Shown: positions 27,996-36,744 of the stretch, one piece after another
Layout of the letters: the number at the start of each line of letters is the position of its first letter
Numbering within the stretch: the first letter of the stretch is position 1
NCBI GenBank assembly: GCA_022510785.1
Contig: JAFLSV010000001.1
Location: 62,001-126,000, forward strand
DNA from: Desulfovibrionaceae bacterium
Lineage (GTDB): Bacteria > Desulfobacterota > Desulfovibrionia > Desulfovibrionales > Desulfovibrionaceae
Reading direction: 5' to 3'
DNA length: 64,000 nt
The notes under the pieces: model-generated
Told to the model about the DNA's origin: nothing
The model's input: the letters and a program-made list of their open reading frames with translations, nothing else
Database searches by the model: none
Position numbers and translations under genes: made by a program

Positions 27996-28787
27996 TCAAA
28001 GCAGGAAAGAAGTCAGCACATAGTCGCCCATGAGGGTCAGCACGCAGCTCATAACCACGGCGGATGTGGTGGCGTTGCCCACGGCTTCCGCGCCCTTGCC
28101 GTCCTTGCGCAGATGAGCGGTGTAGCCCTGATAGCAACATACGGTCACCACGAGAACCGCAAACACAAAGGCCTTGAGAAAGCCACCCGACACGTCGGTC
28201 ATGGTGACGCTTGATTCAATGCCGGAAAAATAGCGTCCGTCGTTCAGGCCAAGGAGAACACAGGCCGACAGATATCCGCCGAAAATGCCAATGACGTCAA
28301 ACAGGGCTGTGAGCAGGGGGAACGCAAGCAGTGAGGCGAGCAGCCTGGGAGTAACCAGATAGCCCACGGGGGCAATGTCCATCACGTCCAGCGCGTCGAT
28401 CTGATCCGTGATGCGCATGACTCCGATCTCGGCCGTCATGGCCGAGCCGGCACGGGCTGTAACCATGATGGCCGTAAGCACAGGGCCCAGTTCACGAATG
28501 AGGGTCAGGGAAATAAGCGAGCCCAGCATGCCTTGCGCGCCAAACATGGACATGGCGTAAAACGCCTGCAGCCCGAGCACCAGACCGGTGAAGAGACTGA
28601 ACAGCAAAATAACCAGCATGGACTGGGCGCCCACAGTGTAAACCTGTTGGAAAACTTTGGAAAACAGGCGCCGGGCGCGGAAGGTTTGCCACAGCGCGTC
28701 AAGCAAAAACAGGGCCATATCGCCCAGACGGTTCAGAACGGCGAGGACAGGCGCTGCCAGTGTGGTGGAACGTGTGTTTGTGCTCAT
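27996..28787 (-). CDS. mlaE: Mla system permease MlaE
   Basis: Integral inner-membrane permease of the Mla lipid transporter. The 263-aa protein has several hydrophobic segments and the MlaE signature around LIRELGPVLTAIMVTARAGSAMTAEIGVM and EQIDAL-like DQIDALDVMDI. First gene of the mlaEFDCA set on the minus strand. ATG 28787 (MSTNTRS) or ATG 28808 could be the start; neither has a clear ribosome-binding site. The gene is divergent from hypC, with 235 nt between them that should hold both promoters. Confidence 0.92.
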   Translation of the reverse strand: MSTNTRSTTLAAPVLAVLNRLGDMALFLLDALWQTFRARRLFSKVFQQVYTVGAQSMLVILLFSLFTGLVLGLQAFYAMSMFGAQGMLGSLISLTLIRELGPVLTAIMVTARAGSAMTAEIGVMRITDQIDALDVMDIAPVGYLVTPRLLASLLAFPLLTALFDVIGIFGGYLSACVLLGLNDGRYFSGIESSVTMTDVSGGFLKAFVFAVLVVTVCCYQGYTAHLRKDGKGAEAVGNATTSAVVMSCVLTLMGDYVLTSFLL

Positions 28788-29022
28788 ACCATTAACCGGT
28801 ACTAGCATAGCGTATCAGCGAAGCCTTGGCAATCTCCGGAATGCGTCCATATGGGATCCACGCCATGAAAATACGCCTGGCAGCGCTAAGCGCGGCGGAA
28901 AGAACGGGCCTTTTGCGCGATACCGCGGGAGCGCGCGCCTGTGCGGGCTTTTCCGGGTTTCCCCTTGCGCGCGGGGCTTTTCTGACATATATGGGCGAAA
29001 AGCATGTCCTGAGGAGAGTATT

Positions 29023-29271
29023 ATGTGCCTTGCCATTCCTGTGTGTGTGACTGAATGCCCGGAGGAGGGCAGGGCCCGTGTCCGCGTGGGCAGCGGCGAA
29101 ACCTTTATGGACATCTCAACATTGCTTTTGTCTGAGCCTGTCAAGCCGGGCGATTATGTCATTGTGCATGCCGGATTTGCGCTGCGCGTGCTTGATCCGG
29201 AAGAAGCGCGCGAATCTCTCGCGTTGTTCCGGCAAATTGCCGAAATGGGCGGCATGGCTTCAACCCTCTGA
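29023..29271 (+). CDS. hypC: Hydrogenase maturation factor HypC/HybG family
   Basis: Small chaperone that binds the [NiFe]-hydrogenase large-subunit precursor and HypD during Fe(CN)2CO assembly. The 82-aa protein starts with the essential MCLAIP, where the N-terminal Cys after Met is the functional residue, and has the OB-fold segment KPGDYVIVHAGFAL. ATG 29023 follows GAGGAGAG. It stands apart from other hyp genes. It supports a hydrogen-metabolising anaerobe. Confidence 0.94.
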   Translation: MCLAIPVCVTECPEEGRARVRVGSGETFMDISTLLLSEPVKPGDYVIVHAGFALRVLDPEEARESLALFRQIAEMGGMASTL

Positions 29272-29511
29272 TTTTCTGCCGCCGCAGGGGCGGCCAGCGC
29301 GCGTTGTCACCGCATCCATACGTTTACCCTGCCATGCATGACGAAAGCGCGGCGCTCGCAGGCCGTCTCTTCCAGCCTTGCGCAATCCGCCTTTGTTTTT
29401 TATGACAGCGGCGTCGGCGCTCACACTTGATTGAGCGAAGGGCGGGCATCACACGGACGCTTCCAGGGCGAAGTGACAAACTTTTTCCCGCGTGCTCAAG
29501 GAACAGCCGTT

Positions 29512-30114
29512 ATGGACACCATATTCAGCGAATTTTTCAGTACCGCTCTTAAACTGTTCGCTCTGATGACGCCACCCGCCGTGCTGAGCGCGTTTTTGAG
29601 TGAAACCAAATCATATTCGGCCGAGCGCAAGCGATCCACCGCCATACATACGGGCGTAGCGGTATTTGTGATCGGCGTGGTTCTCTATTTTTTCGGAGAA
29701 AGTATTTTCGGCATATTTGGCTTCACCCTGGATGCTTTCCGCATAGGTTCAGGCGTGCTTCTGTTTCTTACGGCCGTTTCCCTGATGAATGAAACCATGG
29801 ATCACCAAGCCATGTCCGGTGACGAGGATATCAGCGTGGTGCCGCTGGCCATTCCCCTGTGCATGGGACCAGCCTCCATCGGTACCGTCATGGTTATGGG
29901 GGCTTCTGCCGTTTCCCTGCGGGAAAGGCTTATCGGGGCTTCCGCCCTGCTGGTGGCTTCAGGGGGAATTCTTCTTCTGCTGCTCATGGCCGAAAGTGTG
30001 GAAAAGGTCTTGCGCCGGACGGGCATTGCCGTGCTGTCCAAGCTGACCGGGCTGCTTCTGGCCGCCATAGCAGCCCAGGTTATTTTTACCGGTATTCATT
30101 CTTTTTTGCAGTGA
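29512..30114 (+). CDS. MarC family integral membrane protein
   Basis: A 200-aa MarC/UPF0056 membrane protein of unknown substrate. It has about six hydrophobic segments (for example GVAVFVIGVVLYFFG, LIGASALLVASGGILLLLL, LTGLLLAAIAAQVIF) and the MarC features AIPLCMGPASIGTVMVMG and the early LMTPPAVLSAFL. ATG 29512 follows CAAGGAACAG; the upstream ORF-track start adds a non-family leader. MarC was once linked to multiple antibiotic resistance but that role was not supported. Confidence 0.88.
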   Translation: MDTIFSEFFSTALKLFALMTPPAVLSAFLSETKSYSAERKRSTAIHTGVAVFVIGVVLYFFGESIFGIFGFTLDAFRIGSGVLLFLTAVSLMNETMDHQAMSGDEDISVVPLAIPLCMGPASIGTVMVMGASAVSLRERLIGASALLVASGGILLLLLMAESVEKVLRRTGIAVLSKLTGLLLAAIAAQVIFTGIHSFLQ

Positions 30115-30170
30115 GGACGCCTGACAGGACACAGCGGCAGCGTTGCTCCGATGCGGGAAAGCGGGCAGGG

Positions 30171-30476
30171 CTAAGCTTCAGCAGCCTTGCGGCGGCGCGC
30201 CCACCACGCCCAGTCCCTGCATTCCTCAGGCAGATTCGGATCGCGTGCCTGGGCCACCGCACAGCAAAAAACGTCGTATTGGCAGATATCCACGCTTTGC
30301 CCCGTGCGGCGGCACAGCTCGTCATACAAAAGCCGGGGATCGGAGGCGGCAAGCTTGGCCGGGGTATCGACTCCCAGCAGCAGCAAATCCCGGAGTGTGG
30401 CCGGCCCCACGGAACACAAATTCAGCAGGGGATGATTTTTGGGCGCAAGCTTGCCTGAAGAGGTCGATTGAGCCAT
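30171..30476 (-). CDS. Cdd1-like helix-hairpin-helix protein
   Basis: A 101-aa protein resembling the Cdd1 (pathogenicity-locus) family: an HhH-type segment LLNLCSVGPATLRDLLLLGVDTPAKLA followed by DPRLLYDELCRRTG and SVDICQYDVFCCAVAQA. The helix-hairpin-helix suggests nucleic-acid binding, but no function is established. ATG 30476 has GGAG at seven bases; the ATG two codons earlier is too close to it. It is convergent with marC and divergent from the permease gene at 30643. Confidence 0.75.
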   Translation of the reverse strand: MAQSTSSGKLAPKNHPLLNLCSVGPATLRDLLLLGVDTPAKLAASDPRLLYDELCRRTGQSVDICQYDVFCCAVAQARDPNLPEECRDWAWWARRRKAAEA

Positions 30477-30642
30477 GCACATACTCCGTCAAGCGCGGCG
30501 TCACCCCTGCCTGAATCAGGTGATTTGCCTGCTTGGCAAAAAATAGTGCCTATACTATGAAAAGTCAAATCCACCGCCATACACTATATTTAAAATAAAG
30601 CATTGTATCATGATTCTGGTATGGCATAAGGAGCTCTAGCCT

Positions 30643-31797
30643 ATGACCGACGATAAGCAGCGTTTTGAATCCCGAGCCTTCTTAGTGCTGTTGGCCGTTG
30701 CCACTGGTCTGTTTGGGTGTTTGCTGTTTCCTTTTTTTGACGTTGTATTCTGGGCTGTTGTCATTGCCGTGCTTTTTGAACCGTTCAACGTCTTTTTGCG
30801 CGACCGGCGCGGGCTGCATCCCAATATGGCATCACTGCTGACGATTCTTTTCTGTCTGCTGGTCATGATTGTTCCCCTGGCGTGGATATTCTCGTCCTGC
30901 GCGCAGGAAGCGGCTGCCCTGTACGCGCGCCTGACGGCCGGTACAGCCAGTCTGGCCGATACGGTGGATAAGCTGCGGGAAACCTTTCCCTCTGTGCTGA
31001 AGTGGCTTGCCCGGTATGGATACGATGCCGCATACATCAAGGCGCAGCTCAGGCAGATGACCCTCGGCGCCGGAAAGTTCATTGCGGCCAATACTGTGGC
31101 CTTCGGGGGTGGCGCGGCGCATTTTCTGACCAGCCTGGCACTGGTGCTTTATATCGCATTTTTTCTGGTGCGTGACGGCGAACGCTTCAAGGCGCTGCTG
31201 ATTCTTGCCCTGCCTTTTGGCGATGAGCGGGAAAAACTGCTGCTTCGCAAGTTTGCGGAAGTCATGCGGGCCACGGTGAAGGGAAGCCTGCTGGTGGCTA
31301 TGGTTCAGGGAACATTGGGAGGACTGATTTTCTGGGCGCTGGATATTCACGCTCCGGTGATGTGGGGCGTTGTGATGACGCTGCTGTCGCTTATTCCTGT
31401 CGTGGGCGCGGCTCTGGTATGGGCGCCTGCCGCGCTGCTCCTGCTGGCAGCCGGGCATTTGTGGCAGGGACTCATTTTGATTGCCTATGGCTCCTGCGTT
31501 ATTGGGCTGGCAGACAACCTGCTGCGTCCCCTGCTTGTGGGGCGAGACACCAAGCTCCCGGATTTTTTGATTTTACTGTCCACCCTGGGTGGCTTTATCA
31601 TGTTTGGCATGGACGGCTTTGTATCCGGCCCCACCCTGGCGGTGCTGTTTGTCACCGTTTGGCAAATATTTATCGATGAACGCGAACCTCTGATCGCGGC
31701 GGACAATGCCCCGCGCGTGAATTCCGGGGCGAACGGACATACGTTGATCCGTCCGAAACGAGCAAACCGGCGGCCTCGGCGCCTGAGGGCACGGTGA
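30643..31797 (+). CDS. AI-2E family transporter (PerM/YdiK-like)
   Basis: A 384-aa membrane protein of the AI-2 exporter (TqsA/PerM/YdiK) superfamily. Hydrophobic segments lie at about 12-50 (two), 65-90, 150-170 and in a cluster from 210 to 340, with a soluble helical region at 90-150. GDNLLRP-like IGLADNLLRPLLVG and FGMDGFVSGPTLAVLF are family features. The substrate is unknown; members are not all autoinducer exporters. It ends with an Arg-rich tail (RPKRANRRPRRLRAR). An AAGGAG precedes the start. Confidence 0.85.
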   Translation: MTDDKQRFESRAFLVLLAVATGLFGCLLFPFFDVVFWAVVIAVLFEPFNVFLRDRRGLHPNMASLLTILFCLLVMIVPLAWIFSSCAQEAAALYARLTAGTASLADTVDKLRETFPSVLKWLARYGYDAAYIKAQLRQMTLGAGKFIAANTVAFGGGAAHFLTSLALVLYIAFFLVRDGERFKALLILALPFGDEREKLLLRKFAEVMRATVKGSLLVAMVQGTLGGLIFWALDIHAPVMWGVVMTLLSLIPVVGAALVWAPAALLLLAAGHLWQGLILIAYGSCVIGLADNLLRPLLVGRDTKLPDFLILLSTLGGFIMFGMDGFVSGPTLAVLFVTVWQIFIDEREPLIAADNAPRVNSGANGHTLIRPKRANRRPRRLRAR

Positions 31798-31809
31798 GCA
31801 ATCCTGCCA

Positions 31810-31837
31810 TTGACAAAAATTATAAATAGAGTATGTT
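31810..31837 (+). promoter_or_regulatory. Putative sigma70 promoter of the TRAP operon
   Basis: TTGACA (31810-31815), a 16-nt A/T-rich spacer and TATGTT (31832-31837), about 120 nt upstream of dctP. The long 5' leader that follows contains GC-rich segments but no riboswitch that I recognise. Confidence 0.55.
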
Positions 31838-31956
31838 CTAATAAATAAAAGGGAACTTGTGGGCCTGTTCGCCGTGAGAGCCGAAAAAAGTGTGAAACAT
31901 CCACTTGGCGCATCATGGAAAACATTCGGCCAATTTGGGAACCAAAGGAGTATGGT

Positions 31957-33027
31957 ATGTGCAAAAAGTTTGCAGGCATGGCTCTTGCCGCTTTGGTGGG
32001 CGGAGTTCTGGCGTTTGGGGGCGTGGCTGAAGCCAAGGGTTTTAAAGATCTTTCCTTCAACGGAAGCTATCTGCCCCGCCATCCAACCGTGGTGCATGTG
32101 TTCGAGCCCTTCTTTAAAGCCGCTGAAGAAAAATTTCCGGGCAAGAATGGCTTGAGCTTCCACTATTTTGCCAGTGGCGATTTGTATCCTGAGGCGGAAG
32201 GCATGACCGCCCTCACGGACGGCCGCGTGGACTTCGGATGCGTGCGTCCCGCAATTTTCCCCGGTAATATGAACCTGCTGGCCTCTGTGGCCATTCCCGG
32301 CATGTGCCCGAACGCCACCGTGGGTTCGCTGGTCACGCAGGAACTGCTGGATGAATTTCCCGAAGTGCGGGCCGAACTGCCGCAGAATTCTTTGCCCTTT
32401 GTGGGCTGGGCCTCCGCTCCCTATCAGATCCATACGATCACTCCCGTCAGGAATATGGAAGAACTGAAGGGCAAAAAAATCATCGTGTGGGACGCCACCA
32501 CCCTTGAAATTGCCAAGGCTCTGGGCGCGACCCCCATACGCATGGCCTCTCCCGATACCTACCTGGCCCTGTCCAAGGGTATGGGCGACGGCGTGCTGTG
32601 CCCTCTGGCGCCGCTGCGTTCTTACAAAATTACCGAAGCGACGAAGTATCACCTGATTCTGAACGTCGCGGTCAACACTTTCATCATCGATGTGCATAAG
32701 CCCCTGTGGGATGAAATGCCGCAGGATATGCGCGACTGGCTGAGTGCCGAGGGCGGAATCAAGATGGCCCGGGCCTGCGGCAAGAGCCTTGATGACGGCG
32801 CGGCCGCGGACACAAAGTGGATGGAAGATCAGGGGCATGAGTTCTTCTATCTTTCCGATGAAGAACGCGCCAAGGCACTGGAACCCCTGGCCGTGTTCAT
32901 CGACCAGTGGAAAACCGAGGAATGCAAGGGCATGGATCCCGCTCTGGTGGACAAGGTGCTGGCCTTTGTCCAGGAACGCAGCCGCTACCATACGGATCAG
33001 TGGAACGCCGGAGCTTACAAGGACTAA
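31957..33027 (+). CDS. dctP: TRAP transporter substrate-binding protein DctP
   Basis: Periplasmic solute receptor of a tripartite ATP-independent (Na+- or H+-driven) transporter. The 356-aa precursor begins with a Sec signal (MCKKFAGMALAALVGGVLAFGGVAEA), followed by a DctP fold with the helix-strand pattern EELKGKKIIVWDATTLEIAKALGATP and the connecting PDTYLALSKGMGDG. The ligand, usually an organic acid, cannot be inferred. ATG 31957 follows AAAGGAGTAT. It lies directly before the fused membrane gene, with a strong hairpin between them. Confidence 0.92.
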   Translation: MCKKFAGMALAALVGGVLAFGGVAEAKGFKDLSFNGSYLPRHPTVVHVFEPFFKAAEEKFPGKNGLSFHYFASGDLYPEAEGMTALTDGRVDFGCVRPAIFPGNMNLLASVAIPGMCPNATVGSLVTQELLDEFPEVRAELPQNSLPFVGWASAPYQIHTITPVRNMEELKGKKIIVWDATTLEIAKALGATPIRMASPDTYLALSKGMGDGVLCPLAPLRSYKITEATKYHLILNVAVNTFIIDVHKPLWDEMPQDMRDWLSAEGGIKMARACGKSLDDGAAADTKWMEDQGHEFFYLSDEERAKALEPLAVFIDQWKTEECKGMDPALVDKVLAFVQERSRYHTDQWNAGAYKD

Positions 33028-33044
33028 GGCCTCAGTCCGATTTC

Positions 33045-33072
33045 ACGCCGCCCGCATCTGTGCGGGCGGCGT
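33045..33072 (+). terminator. Hairpin between dctP and dctQM
   Basis: ACGCCGCCCGCA and TGCGGGCGGCGT form a perfect 12-bp stem with a 4-nt loop, 18 nt after the dctP stop, followed by TTTGCG. Probably an attenuator or mRNA stabiliser keeping the binding protein in excess over the permease. Confidence 0.7.
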
Positions 33073-33152
33073 TTGCGTCCATAGCGCTCACTTCTGTCGG
33101 CTTTCCCGGATAACCGCGCATTTTTGCGCTGAATCGCGTCACTGAGGTTTGT

Positions 33153-35090
33153 ATGACAGACTCCACCACTCTCGGGCAGGGGGATCTCCCAAAGCAGGAC
33201 GGATCTTTGGCACGGCTTGCCTTCCTGCTTGATCGGCTGTGCTCCAAAGCCAACTGGCTGGCATACATTGCCGTGGCTATTATGCCTGTGCTCATTTGCG
33301 CGGACGTGGTAGGGCGGATTGTGGGAACCGGAGTGCCCGGGGCGCTGGAGCTGCAGCAAAATCTTCTGGTTCTGGCCACATATGGCATCATGGGCTGGCT
33401 GCAGTCGCGCGATCAGCACATGAGCATTGACTTTGTCTATAAGCACATGAAAGGCGGCGGCAAAGCCTGGGCTGATGTGTTTGTGATCAGTATGACCCTG
33501 GTGATTCTGTGTGTGCTGTCCTGGGAATCCGTGCATATCTTTATGACCAAGATAGGCACACTTTCCCTGGAACTGTATCTGCCCCTGGAACTCTATTACT
33601 GGATGCCCATATTCGGTCTGGCCCTTACCTTGATTGTGGTCGCCCTCCAGACGGTTCGCCACATCACGGGGGCATTGAGGGACGGACACGCCCTGAGCGT
33701 GGTGCTTGCCCTGATGCTGACCGCGGCTTTGGTATACCTTCCGTTCTGGTACCGGGAATCGGACTACGAAGTGTCCAATCTGGTGCTGGGCGGCATTGCC
33801 TTTTTGCTGCTCTTTTTCTTCCTGTTCATGAAAATGCCCATCGGATGGACCATGTGCACCATCGGCGCCATGGGCTCCATTGCCATCTACCGCACGGTCA
33901 ACGCCGCCCTGGCCGTGGTGGGCTCCACCCCCTACAGCGCCACGGCTTCCTATAGCCTGGTGGCGCTGCCATTGTTTGTGCTCATGGGCTGTCTCATCTT
34001 ATATTCAGGCATTTCCGTGGATTTGTTTAATTCCGCCAACAAGTGGATTGGTCACCTGCCCGGCGGCATGGGCATGGCGGGCGTGGCGGGCTGCACCGGC
34101 TTTGCGGCCGTATGCGGCGATTCTTTGGCCACCGCCGTGACCATGGGGTCCGTGTCGTTACCTGAAATGCAGAACCTCAAGTATGATCCGGCCCTGGCCA
34201 CGGGGTCTCTGGCGGCGGGCGGCACGCTGGGTATCCTCATCCCGCCGAGCGCCGGTTTTATTATCTACGGCATTGTCACTGAAGTTTCCATCGGTCGTTT
34301 GTTCCTGGCTGGTCTCATGCCTGGCTTGCTGCTGGCGGGCATGTTCATGACCTATATCTATATCACGGCCGTCCGCCATCCGGAAATGGCTCCGCGCGGC
34401 CCCCGGTACAGCCTGAGTGAAAAGGTGCGCTCCTCGTTGGGGCTGCTGCCTATTCTGGCTTTGTTTGTGCTGGTGCTGGGCTGCATTGTGAAGGGGATAT
34501 GCAGCCCCACGGAAGGCGGCGCCGTGGGCGTGGCCGGAGCATTCTTCTATGCTCTGGCACGCCGCAAGCTCACAAAAGAAAATTTGCTGGCATCCCTGGA
34601 TGAAACCGCTATCCTGACAGGGCGCATCATGCTTATCATGGTGGGGGTGGGGATGCTGAGCTTTTTCTTCGCCCAGTCGCGCCTTCCCTTCCTGCTGGCG
34701 GATTTTATCGCAGGGCTTGAGTTCAACAAGTTCGTCATTTTTGGCATTATCGTGGTTATATACGTCATTCTTGGCTGCATGATGAACGTCATTCCCATGC
34801 TGATGCTGACCCTGCCGTCCATCTTCCCCACCGTGCTGGCCATGGGCTTTGACCCTGTGTGGTTCGGCGTGGTTTCCGTCATGATTATGGAAATGGGGCA
34901 AATTACCCCGCCTGTTGGCGTGGTGGTGTTTGCCCTGTCCGGCGTGGCCAAGGGCATCCCCATGGAAACCATATTCAGGGGGATTGTCCCCTTTGTGGCC
35001 ATCATGATTGTGGGCGTCATTCTGGTGACCGTCTTCCCCGGCATCGCCACATGGCTGCCCTATTCCATCATGGGACCTGAGCTTATGTGA
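33153..35090 (+). CDS. Fused TRAP transporter permease DctQM
   Basis: Inner-membrane part of the TRAP transporter with the small (DctQ) and large (DctM) subunits in one chain of 645 aa. The N-terminal about 190 residues have four hydrophobic segments with the DctQ-like LQSRDQHMSIDF; from about residue 200 the DctM part follows with VALPLFVLMGCLI, AGCTGFAAVCGDSLATAVTMG, SLAAGGTLGILIPPSAGFIIYG and MGQITPPVGVVVFALSG. Fused QM proteins are common in TRAP-TAXI and some DctP systems. It follows dctP by 125 nt with GAGG before its ATG. Confidence 0.93.
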   Translation: MTDSTTLGQGDLPKQDGSLARLAFLLDRLCSKANWLAYIAVAIMPVLICADVVGRIVGTGVPGALELQQNLLVLATYGIMGWLQSRDQHMSIDFVYKHMKGGGKAWADVFVISMTLVILCVLSWESVHIFMTKIGTLSLELYLPLELYYWMPIFGLALTLIVVALQTVRHITGALRDGHALSVVLALMLTAALVYLPFWYRESDYEVSNLVLGGIAFLLLFFFLFMKMPIGWTMCTIGAMGSIAIYRTVNAALAVVGSTPYSATASYSLVALPLFVLMGCLILYSGISVDLFNSANKWIGHLPGGMGMAGVAGCTGFAAVCGDSLATAVTMGSVSLPEMQNLKYDPALATGSLAAGGTLGILIPPSAGFIIYGIVTEVSIGRLFLAGLMPGLLLAGMFMTYIYITAVRHPEMAPRGPRYSLSEKVRSSLGLLPILALFVLVLGCIVKGICSPTEGGAVGVAGAFFYALARRKLTKENLLASLDETAILTGRIMLIMVGVGMLSFFFAQSRLPFLLADFIAGLEFNKFVIFGIIVVIYVILGCMMNVIPMLMLTLPSIFPTVLAMGFDPVWFGVVSVMIMEMGQITPPVGVVVFALSGVAKGIPMETIFRGIVPFVAIMIVGVILVTVFPGIATWLPYSIMGPELM

Positions 35091-35128
35091 CATAAGCCAA
35101 AATGGGCATCTGCATTCTTTGTGATGCG

Positions 35129-35155
35129 AAAAGGCCGGGATATTCCCGGCCTTTT
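35129..35155 (+). terminator. Intrinsic terminator of the TRAP operon
   Basis: AAAAGGCCGGGA and TCCCGGCCTTTT form a perfect 12-bp stem around a 3-nt loop, 38 nt after the dctQM stop. The A-run and T-run symmetry makes it usable in both directions. Confidence 0.88.
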
Positions 35156-35759
35156 CCATGAGCGCCGCTCCCTTTGTCGGCACGCGCGTCCCCAGATGTC
35201 CTGAACACGGCCATGCCCGTCAACGTGCGCAACCGTGCCATCTGATACTGCAACGACCAGGTCATGGCCGGCCACCCGTCAGTGCGACGCCATTTCCCGG
35301 GCGCCGGGCCGGGCGCTCAGGGTAGGGCGACGGCAGCGCCTTGGGCAAGGTCATTGCGCTTTTGGGAAACAATTCGGGCAAGCTTCAGCGCGCGTCTCAA
35401 TCTTTCCGTTGCCGGAACCCCTGGCGCAATATTCACGGGCCAAAGCGGTGTTTCGGGAAACAACATGGCTTAAACGGGAAGAAAGGTTGCCATCCGGCAC
35501 GGGCGGCTCACGTCTTCTCCCTGGAAATGGAGCGGCTGGAAATCGGGGGACTGATCAATCAGGTCAAAAGTGAAGCTTTCTTTTTGCCGGAATCCCTGAT
35601 ATCTGTTCAAGGTGGTGGCTTCTTGCATCGGGTTGGGCGCTTTTACCACAATTCTAGCCAATGTGGCGGGCCGCTTCCATTTCCTGGGCGTGTGAAACGT
35701 TTTCCGCCAGGCATTTCTTTCTGTCTTTCAGAAGATTTTTGTGAGAAGGGGGGGATTTC
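35156..35759. other. Intergenic stretch without a convincing gene
   Basis: About 600 bp between the TRAP terminator and a small ORF. Open frames here (for example 35341-35766 plus, 35470-35661 minus, 35060-35275 minus) lack recognisable protein features. The stretch holds repeat copy B (35574-35650) and two short related motifs GGGAAACAA near 35366 and 35457. It may contain gene remnants. Confidence 0.5.
35574..35650. repeat. Dispersed repeat, copy B
   Basis: AGCTTTCTTTTTGCCGGAAT through ATCGGGTTGGG, the diverged partner of the copy at 23081-23155. The outer blocks are nearly identical while the middle differs and is two bases longer. Confidence 0.5.
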
Positions 35760-36002
35760 ATGTTAAACTTTAAGTATTTGAAAGAAATTGAAACCTACAT
35801 GAAATCCGGTGAGATGGAAAAGGACTTCACATGGTCGGTGGAAGAACGCCGCCACGAAATGCTGGATTTTTTGGATAAACTCATGGATCTTGGGGAACTG
35901 GCCGATCAAACGGCCACGGCCATTATTTTTAAAGGCTCGGCCCTGGGGGCGCTGATGGGCACGCCCAAATCCCAGAAAGGTTCCCCGCCTGAGGCCGGGT
36001 AA
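35760..36002 (+). CDS. Small hypothetical protein
   Basis: An 80-aa protein I do not recognise. It is charged and helical in character: MLNFKYLKEIETYMKSGEMEKDF, then SVEERRHEMLDFLDKLMDLGELADQTATAI, and a Gly/Ala-rich end. The ATG has a strong AAGGGGGG eight bases upstream, which argues for real translation. It stands alone between the TRAP operon and the convergent rsmG. No signal peptide or membrane segment. Confidence 0.6.
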   Translation: MLNFKYLKEIETYMKSGEMEKDFTWSVEERRHEMLDFLDKLMDLGELADQTATAIIFKGSALGALMGTPKSQKGSPPEAG

Positions 36003-36018
36003 CACATAGCCAGGCCGC

Positions 36019-36744
36019 TCAATCCCGCTCCGTTGTCAGGGCATAGAAGCGGCGCATGTCCGCGCCCACCCGGTAGCGGGCGGATGCTCGTATGCGCCAG
36101 CCGGTTGCCGGGCCGGGGGCGTTCCGTGTACCTGGCTCTATATCCTCTTTTGTTAGGAGGATGACATATCCCCCCGGCGCCAGGTACGGACGCACCAGCC
36201 GCAGAAGTTTCGGCCAGGGCATAAAGGCCCGGCTGATGACACAATCAGCCTGTCTGCCCGGCATAAAGGCTTCGGCCCGCCCCCGGAAAACATGAGTACC
36301 GGGCAGAGCTATGCGCGTCAGCACCGTGGACAGAAAAATCGCCCGCTTTTCCCTTGCCTCCACCAGCCAGTATTCACCGCGCGGCCATACGATGCGCAGA
36401 GGTATGCCGGGCAGTCCCGCCCCGGCGCCCAGATCCCAGAGGCAGGGAGATGCCGTATGCGTGCCCTGCGCGCTGGCGCCGGCCTCAGGCAGGATGTCAG
36501 CGCTGAGAAAACGGGCCAGCTCAAAGCTGTCGAACACCAGTCGATCGAGCGTTTCCGCCCAGGAATGCGTGCCCACCAGATTCATGGCCCCATTCCATCG
36601 CATGAGCAGGCCGAGGTACGCAGCCAAGGCATTTGCCTGATCCGTTTTCAGTTCCCAGCCGGCCCCGCGGCAGCGTTCGGCAAGCGCGGTGGCTGTGCAG
36701 GGCGTTTCCTTAGAATTGATCGTCTTCACTGCGCCATGCGTCAA
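36019..36744 (-). CDS. rsmG: 16S rRNA (guanine527-N7)-methyltransferase
   Basis: SAM-dependent methylation of G527 in 16S rRNA. The protein shows YLGLLMRWNGAMNLVG, the SAM-binding DLGAGAGLPGIPLRIVWP, EAREKRAIFLSTVL and VISRAFMPWPKLLRLVRPYL, all RsmG features. The track start is a TTG 35 nt inside the upstream acyltransferase gene; GTG 36729 is an alternative and the exact start is unclear. It is the last gene of a minus-strand cluster with rsmE and rarA, not next to gidA/mnmG as in many bacteria. Confidence 0.92.
   Translation of the reverse strand: MTHGAVKTINSKETPCTATALAERCRGAGWELKTDQANALAAYLGLLMRWNGAMNLVGTHSWAETLDRLVFDSFELARFLSADILPEAGASAQGTHTASPCLWDLGAGAGLPGIPLRIVWPRGEYWLVEAREKRAIFLSTVLTRIALPGTHVFRGRAEAFMPGRQADCVISRAFMPWPKLLRLVRPYLAPGGYVILLTKEDIEPGTRNAPGPATGWRIRASARYRVGADMRRFYALTTERD

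Noticed and set aside
35060-35275. 71-aa minus ORF beginning MAGHDLVVAVSDGTVAHVDG
   Set aside because: The first part looks protein-like, but it runs through the TRAP terminator into dctQM; at most a gene remnant.
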